Shown: one piece after another, positions 6,574 to 12,771 of the stretch | Position numbering within the stretch: position 1 is the stretch's first letter | How the letters are laid out: each line of letters opens with the position of its first letter | Origin: an uncultured Erysipelotrichaceae bacterium | GTDB lineage: Bacteria > Bacillota_I > Bacilli_A > RFN20 > CAG-826 | Reading direction: 5' to 3' | Length of the DNA: 14,156 nucleotides | NCBI GenBank assembly: GCA_946612405.1 | Contig: CAMOEQ010000014.1 | Span: 1 to 14,156 of the forward strand | Translations under genes and position numbers: made by a program | The notes under the pieces: model-generated | Database searches by the model: none | What the model was told of the DNA's origin: nothing | Seen by the model: the letters and a program-made list of their open reading frames with translations, nothing else

Positions 6574-7134
6574 ATGAATAAATTGTTTAAGATTGTTAAA
6601 GATAACGTCAAATCAATTAGAGAAAAATCAGTTGAAGTTAAAGAGATTACTCCTGAAATAATTAATCTAGTTAATGATATGGCGGAATATCTTAAATTAA
6701 CTCAAGATAAAGATTTTTCTGATAAGCATCATCTTCGCGAAGGCGTTGGATTAGCTGCTCCTCAAATCGGAAGAAATATCCGTGCATTAGTTGTTTATTA
6801 TGAAGATGAAAATGAAGATGGTACAACTAAAATAATTGACCACCGCTTAATTAATCCAAGAATCATCTCTGAATCTGTTAAACAAGTTTATTTATCAAAT
6901 GGTGAAGGTTGCTTATCCGTTGATGGAGAACACGAAGGATATGTTTACCGTAATTACAAGATACTTGTAAAAGCTTATGAAGTAAAAGAAGGTAAAGAAA
7001 TCGTTGTTACTGCTAGAGGATTTGAAGCAATCGTCTTACAACACGAAATCGATCACCTTAATGGTGTGCTCTTCTACGACCACATCGATAAGAAAGATCC
7101 TTTTAAAGAAATTCCTGGTTCAGTTAGATTATAA
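6574..7134 (+). CDS. def: Peptide deformylase
   Basis: Metalloenzyme that removes the formyl group from the initiator methionine of new proteins. All three family motifs are intact: 'GVGLAAPQIG' (57-66), 'EGCLSV' (111-116, metal ligand C113) and 'QHEIDHLNG' (156-164, ligands H157 and H161, catalytic E158). Length 186 aa and the insertion around 'DEDGTTKIIDH'-type sequence fit the larger Gram-positive (type 2) enzymes. It is followed, after 103 bp with a separate promoter, by rnj; in B. subtilis defB also lies near rnjA, so the neighbourhood is old. No clear hairpin terminator is seen after the gene, so some read-through into rnj is possible. The message appears leaderless. Confidence 0.96.
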   Translation: MNKLFKIVKDNVKSIREKSVEVKEITPEIINLVNDMAEYLKLTQDKDFSDKHHLREGVGLAAPQIGRNIRALVVYYEDENEDGTTKIIDHRLINPRIISESVKQVYLSNGEGCLSVDGEHEGYVYRNYKILVKAYEVKEGKEIVVTARGFEAIVLQHEIDHLNGVLFYDHIDKKDPFKEIPGSVRL

Positions 7135-7155
7135 ACCGCTTTCTTTTAAAAATAC

Positions 7156-7185
7156 TTTACATATTTTTTATATATTATTTATAAT
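7156..7185 (+). promoter_or_regulatory. Promoter of the rnj-maf unit
   Basis: TTTACA (7156-7161), an 18-nt spacer and TATAAT (7180-7185). Predicted start is near 7192, giving a leader of about 46 nt with a moderate SD-like GGTAAG before the ATG at 7238. A second TATAAT at 7209-7214 lacks a good -35 but could give a shorter transcript. Confidence 0.6.
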
Positions 7186-7237
7186 AGTTTTAACATTAAA
7201 ACAACGAATATAATTCATTATATGTCGGTAAGATTTT

Positions 7238-8902
7238 ATGGCTGTTAATCAATCTCCTGTATCTATTTACGCATTGGGTGGCTTAGGCGAAGTCGGTAAA
7301 AACACTTATTGCATTGAGACCGATGATTCTTTAATCATCATCGATGCTGGTGTTCGTTTTCCTGGTGTCAATTTCCCGGGTGTAAATTATGTAATACCTG
7401 ATTATCAAAAACTAAAATCATCTCAACAAAAACTTAAAGCGTTAATTATTACTCATGGACATGAAGACCATATTGGTGCCATACCATTTTTAGTTCAAAG
7501 CGTTCATATTCCAGTCATATATGCACCTAAACTCGCTGCTGCATTAATCAAAAAGAAATTAGAAGAAATGCGCATTAGAGAAACGGTTAACATCGTTGAA
7601 TATGATTCTAATAGTGAACTTAATATCGCAGAATTCCATATTTCTTTCTTCTATGTCACTCACTCCATTCCTGATGCTTATGGAATAGTTGTCGATACTC
7701 AACAAGGAAGAATTGTTCATACTGGAGACTTTAAAATTGATTTAACTCCAGTTGGACATCAAATAGAATTATCTAAGATTGCTAAAATTGGTTCAGAAGG
7801 AGTTGATTTATTATTAAGTGATTCAACAAATGCTGAAATCGAAGGCTACACTCCAAGTGAATCAAATGTTTTAAAATCCATTTATGAAATATTTGATAAT
7901 GCTCAAGGAAGAATGATTCTTTCAACATTCTCATCAAATATCTCTCGTATTCAACAAATTGTTCAAGTCGCTGTTGAATTTGATCGAAAAATTGCCATTA
8001 TTGGTCGAAGCATGGAAAACGTCGTCCAAATTGCTCGTGATTTTGGCTATATTAAGATTCCAGATAATGCAATTATTCCGGTTGAAGATATCCGTGAATA
8101 TAAAGCTAAAGAAATATGTGTATTATGTACTGGTTCACAAGGTGAACCTATGGCAGCTTTGTCTCGAATTGCTAATGGAGACCATAAAGATTTATCAATT
8201 ATTCCTGGCGATACAGTAATCTTCTCTAGTAGTGCGATTCCAGGCAATGGCATCTTAATTGAAAAAGTTGTTAATAAACTTGTTAGAAAAGGAGCAGATG
8301 TTTTGACTAATTCGGTTCTTTTTGCAGTCCACTCTTCTGGTCACCCATCTAAACAAGAATTAAGATTAATGCTCAAGTTAATGAATCCTAAATATTTTAT
8401 GCCAATCCATGGTGAATATCGCATGCTTAAACTTCATGGTGAAATCGCTCAACAATTAGGAATTCCTAAAGAAAATATCTTTATATTAGAAAATGGCGAA
8501 TCCATCGTTTTAAATAAACATAAAATTACTAGAGGAATTAATTACCCCGCTTCTCCAATTTATATAGATGGAAAAGATATTAAAGGTATTAATGAAGCTG
8601 TATTAAAAGATAGAGAAATTTTACAAGATAATGGCATGATTGCTGTTATCTTTGGCATATCTCATAGACGTGGAAAGATCATTGTTCCACCAATGGTTAT
8701 TACTAAAGCATTCATTGAAAATGACACAAAAATGAGCGAAAGAATTAAACAAATAACCACCGAAGAACTTGAAAAAATCATTGCAAATCATGGCTCTTTT
8801 GCCGATATCAAGAACGTAATCAAAACTCAAATCGCCGCTTATGTTTATCGTAAAACAGAAAGAAGACCGCTTATCGTTCCAGTGGTCATGGATGAAAAAT
8901 AA
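7238..8902 (+). CDS. rnj: Ribonuclease J
   Basis: Metallo-beta-lactamase/beta-CASP ribonuclease with 5'-to-3' exonuclease and endonuclease activity in mRNA decay and rRNA maturation. The 554-residue length is typical. 'YALGGLGEVGKN' (11-22) opens the protein. The metal-binding motif 'THGHEDHIGA' (72-81) gives HxHxDH, followed by further ligands in 'THSIPD' and 'HTGDFKID'. The beta-CASP part includes 'CTGSQGEPMAAL' and 'HSSGHPSKQEL', then 'PIHGEYRML', and a C-terminal domain follows from about residue 450. Whether it corresponds to RNase J1 or J2 cannot be told from motifs; the catalytic residues are present, so it should be active. Its stop overlaps the maf start by one base (TAATG). Confidence 0.96.
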   Translation: MAVNQSPVSIYALGGLGEVGKNTYCIETDDSLIIIDAGVRFPGVNFPGVNYVIPDYQKLKSSQQKLKALIITHGHEDHIGAIPFLVQSVHIPVIYAPKLAAALIKKKLEEMRIRETVNIVEYDSNSELNIAEFHISFFYVTHSIPDAYGIVVDTQQGRIVHTGDFKIDLTPVGHQIELSKIAKIGSEGVDLLLSDSTNAEIEGYTPSESNVLKSIYEIFDNAQGRMILSTFSSNISRIQQIVQVAVEFDRKIAIIGRSMENVVQIARDFGYIKIPDNAIIPVEDIREYKAKEICVLCTGSQGEPMAALSRIANGDHKDLSIIPGDTVIFSSSAIPGNGILIEKVVNKLVRKGADVLTNSVLFAVHSSGHPSKQELRLMLKLMNPKYFMPIHGEYRMLKLHGEIAQQLGIPKENIFILENGESIVLNKHKITRGINYPASPIYIDGKDIKGINEAVLKDREILQDNGMIAVIFGISHRRGKIIVPPMVITKAFIENDTKMSERIKQITTEELEKIIANHGSFADIKNVIKTQIAAYVYRKTERRPLIVPVVMDEK

Positions 8903-9447
8903 TGCTTATCTTAGCTAGTGAATCTCCTCGAAGAAGAGAACTAATAAAGCAAATCACAAAAGATTTTAAAGTTGTTCCATCAAATGTTGATGAATCAATT
9001 CTTCATATTGCTCCACATGATTTACCAGCTGAATTATCAAAATTAAAAGCTTATTCAGTATTTGCAAAATATCCAAATGATGAAGTGCTTGCGTGCGATA
9101 CGGTTGTCATCTTAAATGGTGAACTAATGGGCAAGCCAAAAGATAAAAAAGAAGCTTTTGAAATGCTTTCTAAATTATCAAATAAAAAACATGTCGTTAT
9201 TTCTGGCTACACCTATATATCTAAAGAAAAAGAAATCACCAGAACGGTGAGAACTTATGTTTATTTTAATAAATTAAGCGATGAATTAATTAATAGATAT
9301 ATTGAATCCGGTTCTCCAATGGATAAGGCTGGAGCATATGGTATTCAAGACGAAGAATTTAATTTAGTTAATCACATCGATGGGGATTTTAATAATGTTA
9401 TCGGCCTACCAGTTGATGACATTAAAAAACACGTATTTGATTTTTAA
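8902..9447 (+). CDS. maf: Maf family nucleoside triphosphate pyrophosphatase
   Basis: House-cleaning enzyme that hydrolyses non-canonical or modified nucleoside triphosphates (dTTP/UTP or m7GTP classes) to monophosphate and pyrophosphate. The 181-residue protein opens with 'LILASESPRRREL' (2-14), the family's substrate-binding SxSPRR motif. It then carries 'ACDTVV' (64-69, catalytic-type D66), 'GKPKD' (77-81) and 'SGSPMDKAGAYGIQ', all standard. The ATG shares its A with the rnj TAA stop and has only a weak upstream GGA, so translation is probably coupled. Its stop overlaps by four bases the stop of the convergent EIIB-like gene. Confidence 0.95.
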   Translation: MLILASESPRRRELIKQITKDFKVVPSNVDESILHIAPHDLPAELSKLKAYSVFAKYPNDEVLACDTVVILNGELMGKPKDKKEAFEMLSKLSNKKHVVISGYTYISKEKEITRTVRTYVYFNKLSDELINRYIESGSPMDKAGAYGIQDEEFNLVNHIDGDFNNVIGLPVDDIKKHVFDF

Positions 9448-9833
9448 TCAAAAACTTTATAAAAATTATCAGAATCATCCTTGACAACAAGGGTGATTTT
9501 ATTTGACATTTTAATAATTGAATCAACACCTAATTTATTTAATTTTTCTTCGTTTACCAAAGAATAATCATTAAGTGTTAAAGAGATTCGTGAACCAGCT
9601 TTTTGATGGGTTAAGATATTTTCTTTTCCGCCAAGAGCTTCAATAATTTCATTTGAGGAATATTCTTTTTTTACTTCTGTAGGTTTTTTATTTCTTTTTT
9701 GAAGCAAAAGAAGAACAACTACTAAAGTAGCAACAATTACAGCTGCTCCAATAGCAAATAAATATCCATAACTTTTTAAGAATTCTCCGAAGTCATTGAC
9801 GACTGGATCTTGGGCAAATAATCGATTAATCAT
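9444..9833 (-). CDS. Membrane-anchored PTS EIIB-like domain lacking the phosphocysteine
   Basis: A 129-residue protein with one membrane segment (about 24-44), a basic stop-transfer stretch (QKRNKK) and a C-terminal domain (about 60-127) that follows the glucose-family EIIB pattern: 'EALGGKENI' (65-73), then 'SRISLTLND' at the TRLR position, 'LVNEEKLNKLGV' and 'KITLVV'. In true EIIB the residue just before the T-R-L-R stretch region is the phosphorylated cysteine; here that column is A79 and the protein has no cysteine at all. It therefore cannot accept phosphate from EIIA in the normal way. There is no EIIC, EIIA or sugar gene nearby. A role as a binding or regulatory module at the membrane is inference. 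The start ATG is close to its promoter and no SD is visible. Confidence 0.75.
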   Translation of the reverse strand: MINRLFAQDPVVNDFGEFLKSYGYLFAIGAAVIVATLVVVLLLLQKRNKKPTEVKKEYSSNEIIEALGGKENILTHQKAGSRISLTLNDYSLVNEEKLNKLGVDSIIKMSNKITLVVKDDSDNFYKVFD

Positions 9834-9837
9834 GCAA

Positions 9838-9854
9838 ATATGTTATCATATTAT
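9838..9854. promoter_or_regulatory. Palindromic divergent promoter of the EIIB-like and CYTH genes
   Basis: ATATG-TTAT-CATAT (9838-9851) reads as an extended -10 on both strands: TGT-TATCAT on plus and TGA-TAACAT on minus. On minus the box ends six bases before the EIIB-like ATG (9833). On plus TATCAT ends 12 bases before the CYTH ATG, and an overlapping TATTAT (9849-9854) ends seven bases before it. Both messages should have almost no leader. The -35 boxes are weak on both sides. Confidence 0.5.
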
Positions 9855-9861
9855 TTAAATT

Positions 9862-10437
9862 ATGAGCACAAATCTTGAAATAGAATTTAAATCAAAACTC
9901 TTAGAAGAAGAATATAATTCTTTACTTTTAAAATATTCTAATCAAAAATCTTATTCTCAAACCAACTATTATATCGATGATAATAATCAATCGATTATTA
10001 GCAAAAAATGTGGTTTAAGAATTAGAGAAAAAGATGGGTGTTATGAACTGACATTAAAGGTTCCTTCTAATGACGGAAAAATTGAAATAAACCAGCAAAT
10101 CTCGAATGAAATATTTAAAAACTTTGTAAATTGCAATTTTTTTCCTGGTGGAGAAGTTAAAGATTTTTTAACTAATAATCTCAAAGTAGAAACAGATAAT
10201 TTATATGTGTTAGGAAAATTAGTTACATTGAGATTAGATTTGAATTATAAAACCTCCCTCATCTCAATAGATAAATCATCATATAATTCCAAAATAGATT
10301 ATGAAATAGAATGTGAAGATACTTCTATTACTTCAGCAAAAAATAATCTTTTAGACTTTTTAAAAGAAAACAAGATTGCCTATAAGCAATCAAGCGGGAA
10401 TAAATTAGATAGATTTTTAAAAACGCTTAATAATTAA
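9862..10437 (+). CDS. CYTH domain protein (triphosphate hydrolase/binding family)
   Basis: A 191-residue CYTH protein. The diagnostic ExExK motif is 'EIEFK' (6-10) at the N-terminus, followed by 'LRIREKDGCYELTLKVP', with the basic residues that line the triphosphate tunnel, and a late 'NKLDRFL'. CYTH enzymes hydrolyse inorganic triphosphate, thiamine triphosphate or similar polyphosphates in a metal-dependent way; B. subtilis YjbK is a likely relative. The substrate cannot be read from sequence. In B. subtilis yjbK also lies in the same chromosomal area as spx (yjbD), so the present side-by-side arrangement may be meaningful. The gene ends tail to tail with spx, the two stop codons overlapping by four bases inside a hairpin. 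Confidence 0.85.
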   Translation: MSTNLEIEFKSKLLEEEYNSLLLKYSNQKSYSQTNYYIDDNNQSIISKKCGLRIREKDGCYELTLKVPSNDGKIEINQQISNEIFKNFVNCNFFPGGEVKDFLTNNLKVETDNLYVLGKLVTLRLDLNYKTSLISIDKSSYNSKIDYEIECEDTSITSAKNNLLDFLKENKIAYKQSSGNKLDRFLKTLNN

Positions 10438-10448
10438 GCGTCTTTTTC
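10423..10448. terminator. Bidirectional terminator spanning the stop codons of CYTH and spx genes
   Basis: ACGCTTAAT-A-ATTAAGCGT (10423-10441) is a perfect palindrome, able to form a 7-8 bp stem with a short loop. On plus it is followed by CTTTTTC; on minus by a run of five Ts. Both stop codons (CYTH TAA at 10435-10437, spx TAA at 10434-10436 on minus) lie inside it, so one hairpin serves both genes and is partly coding. Confidence 0.75.
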
Positions 10449-10841
10449 ATTATCGTCACAAGTGTCACAATAAATTTGTTGGAAGCGACGCGCTTTAGGA
10501 ATAAAAGTTGTTATTTCCTCTTTGTTATAACCAACTTGGATACGATGATCATCGACCATTATTGGTCTTTTTAATACTGATGGATTTTCTCTAATAAACG
10601 AAATCATTTCTGAGATAGTCATATTATCGACATCAACTTTTTTCTCTTTAATAACTTTTGAGCGTTTTGAGATGATTTCATCTGTACCATTCTCACTTTT
10701 TGTGAGAATATCTTTTAATTCTTCTTCTTTTAAAGTTGTCCCAAAAATGTTCTTTTCTTCAAATGGAATTTTTTGTTCGGTGAACCACTGCTTCACCTTT
10801 TTACAACTCGAACAAGATGGGGATACATAAATTTTAATCAT
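10434..10841 (-). CDS. spx: Spx family redox-responsive RNA polymerase regulator
   Basis: Spx belongs to the ArsC-like family but binds the alpha C-terminal domain of RNA polymerase and alters promoter choice under thiol stress. 'SPSCSSCKK' (7-15) carries the redox CxxC switch (C10, C13). Residues important in B. subtilis Spx are kept: G52 in 'NGTDEIISKRS', R60 in the same stretch and R92 in 'KRPIM'. 'HRIQVGYNKEEI' is also typical. The tail is unusual: 'YCDTCDDNEKDA' adds a second CxxC (C125, C128) at the end of a 135-residue protein. The promoter has near-consensus boxes ending six bases before the ATG, so the mRNA should be leaderless. The gene is divergent from trpS. Confidence 0.9.
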   Translation of the reverse strand: MIKIYVSPSCSSCKKVKQWFTEQKIPFEEKNIFGTTLKEEELKDILTKSENGTDEIISKRSKVIKEKKVDVDNMTISEMISFIRENPSVLKRPIMVDDHRIQVGYNKEEITTFIPKARRFQQIYCDTCDDNEKDA

Positions 10842-10847
10842 GCTTTT

Positions 10848-10875
10848 ATTGTATGTAAAAATAGCGTAAAGTCAA
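10848..10875 (-). promoter_or_regulatory. Promoter of spx, predicted leaderless
   Basis: Minus strand TTGACT (10870-10875), a 16-nt spacer and TACAAT (10848-10853), then six bases and the ATG at 10841. This is the strongest example in the window of a near-consensus promoter placed so that transcription begins at the start codon. Confidence 0.75.
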
Positions 10876-10893
10876 TTAGTTTACTAAATTGAC
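10871..10893. repeat. Near-perfect inverted repeat between spx and trpS promoters
   Basis: GTCAATTAGT (10871-10880), a TT centre, and ACTAAATTGAC (10883-10893) are complementary except for one inserted A. Each outer end is a -35 box: TTGACT of spx on minus and TTGACA of trpS on plus. The inner AGT/ACT symmetry is more than the two -35 boxes require, so a shared operator is possible. Confidence 0.4.
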
Positions 10894-10918
10894 ATAATCT
10901 ATTTAAATACTCTATAAT
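10889..10918 (+). promoter_or_regulatory. Consensus promoter and SD of trpS
   Basis: TTGACA (10889-10894), an 18-nt spacer and TATAAT (10913-10918): both boxes are perfect consensus. Transcription should begin near 10925, leaving a leader of about 18 nt that contains GGAG (10932-10935) seven bases before the ATG. The leader is far too short for a T-box or trp attenuator. Confidence 0.85.
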
Positions 10919-10942
10919 TAACACATTATTTGGAGATTAGAT

Positions 10943-11926
10943 ATGGATAATATTCTCTCAGGTATAAAACCTACTGGCCAATTAACCCTCGGAAATTATA
11001 TTGGCGCGATTAAAAACTTTGCTAAAGTTCAAAATGAAGGCGAAGCATTTTTATTTATTGCTGATTTACATGCTTTGACTTTGCCAATAGAGCCAGAAAC
11101 ATTGCATAACAATTCTCGTGATATCGCTGCATATTATTTAGCAGCTGGTCTAGACCCAGAAAAAGCAAACATCTTCCTTCAAAGTGATGTTCCTGCTCAT
11201 AGTGAGCTTGCTATTATTTTGCAAAATTATCTTTATATGGGTGAATTATCAAGAATGACTCAATTTAAAGATAAATCCTCGAAAATGAAAGAAGAGGCTA
11301 TTGGTTTAGGCTTATTTGCTTATCCAGTACTTATGGCTGCCGATATTGTCTTATATGATTCTAAACGCATTCCAGTTGGTGAAGACCAAGTTCAACATGT
11401 TGAACTAGCTCGAGATTTAGTCAAACGTTTCAATAACCGTTATGGCGAAGTTTTAGTAATGCCAAAAGCTGAAATTAGTAAAGTAGGCGCTAGAATAATG
11501 TCTTTATCTGATCCAACCAAAAAGATGTCTAAATCAGATCCTAAAGGCGACATTTATTTGTCAGATTCTTTAGATGTCGTTCGTAAAAAAATAATGTCTG
11601 CTGTTACCGATATGGTTGCTAAAGTTCATTATGATCCACTTAATCAACCAGGCATTGCAAATTTAATGGTTATTATGTCTTCTTTAACAGGTAAATCATT
11701 TGAACAAATTGAAGAAGAATTTGCTGGCAAAGGTTATGGCGATTTTAAACGCGCTGTTGCTGATGTAGTTGTTAATGAACTTACACCATTTAAAGAAAGA
11801 TACGAACAAATCGTTAAATCTGGTTTAGTAGATAAAGTGCTTGCTAAAGGTGCTTCTAGAGCAAATGAAATTGCTTCTAAGACTCTTGCTAGAGTTCAAA
11901 AAGCAGTTGGTTTATATAATAAATAA
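10943..11926 (+). CDS. trpS: Tryptophanyl-tRNA synthetase
   Basis: Class I aminoacyl-tRNA synthetase that charges tRNA-Trp. The 327-residue length is normal for bacterial TrpRS. 'SGIKPTGQLTLGNYIGA' (6-22) contains the HIGH-type motif as TLGN, a usual variant in the family. 'MAADIVLY' (131-138) and 'VGEDQVQH' (145-152) are the tryptophan/ATP pocket motifs, and 'KKMSKSDP' (193-200) is a perfect KMSKS loop. It has a consensus promoter and a Shine-Dalgarno site, and no T-box leader. Its stop shares a base with the start of the HAD phosphatase gene (TAATG), so the two form an operon that ends at the terminator at 12745. Confidence 0.98.
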   Translation: MDNILSGIKPTGQLTLGNYIGAIKNFAKVQNEGEAFLFIADLHALTLPIEPETLHNNSRDIAAYYLAAGLDPEKANIFLQSDVPAHSELAIILQNYLYMGELSRMTQFKDKSSKMKEEAIGLGLFAYPVLMAADIVLYDSKRIPVGEDQVQHVELARDLVKRFNNRYGEVLVMPKAEISKVGARIMSLSDPTKKMSKSDPKGDIYLSDSLDVVRKKIMSAVTDMVAKVHYDPLNQPGIANLMVIMSSLTGKSFEQIEEEFAGKGYGDFKRAVADVVVNELTPFKERYEQIVKSGLVDKVLAKGASRANEIASKTLARVQKAVGLYNK

Positions 11927-12738
11927 TGGATTTTAAACCTTATCTTATAGCCTTTGATATGGATGGTACTCTTCTTACAAAGAAGAAGACCATTTCTTTA
12001 AGAACGAAAAATTATTTAAAAAAATTAATTAAACAAGGCCATAAAATCGTTTTAGCATCAGGCCGTCCATCTAGATCAATGGTCACTTATTATAAAGAAT
12101 TAGGACTAAACACTCCTTTAATTTGCTATAACGGAGCTCATGTTTATTCTCCTAACGATCCAAATTTTAAACCTGTCGAATTTGAATTTCCTAAAGAAGT
12201 TATTATTGAAGTAATAGATAAAATTCGTCCTCATATTGAAAACGTGATGTGTGAAGATGAAAATACAATTTGGGTTGATAAAGAAGATAGATATTTAGAT
12301 AGATTCTTCTGGTATAAAAATATGAAGGTTATCGTTGGAGAATTAAAAGATACATTAAATAAAAATCCAATGACTTTCATCGCTAAAACACCTTATGAAT
12401 ATCGTGATACTCATGAAATCGAAGATGTCATGAAAAAATATCCTAATTTAGAAATTAGATTTTGGACTGGCTCACCATATTTTGAAATGTTTTATAAAGA
12501 TACTTCCAAAGGAAGCTCAGTTCAATTAGTTGCTGATTATTATCATATTCCTAAAGAAAGAATCATTGCTTTTGGAGATGCTGGTAATGACGTTGAAATG
12601 TTTGAACACGCTGGTATATCAGTAGCGATGAGTAATGGTAAAGAACTACTTAAAGAAAAAGCCAATATGATTTCAATTAAAGATAATGACCATAACGGCA
12701 TCTATCATACTTTAAAGAAAATATTTTCTAGAATCTAA
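11926..12738 (+). CDS. Cof-type HAD-IIB family phosphatase
   Basis: A 270-residue haloacid dehalogenase superfamily hydrolase of the Cof/YkrA type. Motif I is 'AFDMDGTLL' (9-17; nucleophile D11, acid/base D13), motif II is 'LASGRPSRSM', the cap domain (about 85-190) is of the C2B type, and the metal-binding motif 'AFGDAGNDVEMF' lies near the C-terminus. Family members dephosphorylate small phosphorylated metabolites such as sugar phosphates, FMN or pyridoxal phosphate; the substrate here is not predictable. It starts at the TAATG overlap with trpS, with no SD, so it should be translated by coupling. Being tied to trpS is probably organisational rather than functional. Confidence 0.92.
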   Translation: MDFKPYLIAFDMDGTLLTKKKTISLRTKNYLKKLIKQGHKIVLASGRPSRSMVTYYKELGLNTPLICYNGAHVYSPNDPNFKPVEFEFPKEVIIEVIDKIRPHIENVMCEDENTIWVDKEDRYLDRFFWYKNMKVIVGELKDTLNKNPMTFIAKTPYEYRDTHEIEDVMKKYPNLEIRFWTGSPYFEMFYKDTSKGSSVQLVADYYHIPKERIIAFGDAGNDVEMFEHAGISVAMSNGKELLKEKANMISIKDNDHNGIYHTLKKIFSRI

Positions 12739-12744
12739 TTAAAA

Positions 12745-12771
12745 GCCCACCTAATGGTGGGCATTATTTTT
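12745..12771. terminator. Bidirectional terminator between HAD gene and secreted nuclease gene
   Basis: GCCCACC (12745-12751), loop TAAT, GGTGGGC (12756-12762): a 7-bp G/C-rich stem. On plus it is followed by ATTATTTTT, on minus by TTTTAATT. It serves two convergent genes, and its plus-strand T tract reaches the stop codon of the nuclease gene (12770-12772). Confidence 0.9.

Noticed and set aside
9436..9452. Terminator hairpin at the maf/EIIB-like junction (TTTGAT/ATCAAA)
   Set aside because: Only six A/T-rich pairs with no G/C core; too weak to call, unlike the junction at 10423.
10434..10841. Arsenate reductase (ArsC)
   Set aside because: Same superfamily, but the CxxC at 10-13, the G52/R60/R92 set and 'NGTDEIIS' are Spx features and no ars genes are present.
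10919..10942. T-box or trp attenuator in front of trpS
   Set aside because: The leader is about 18 nt, with a consensus promoter directly upstream; there is no room for such a structure.
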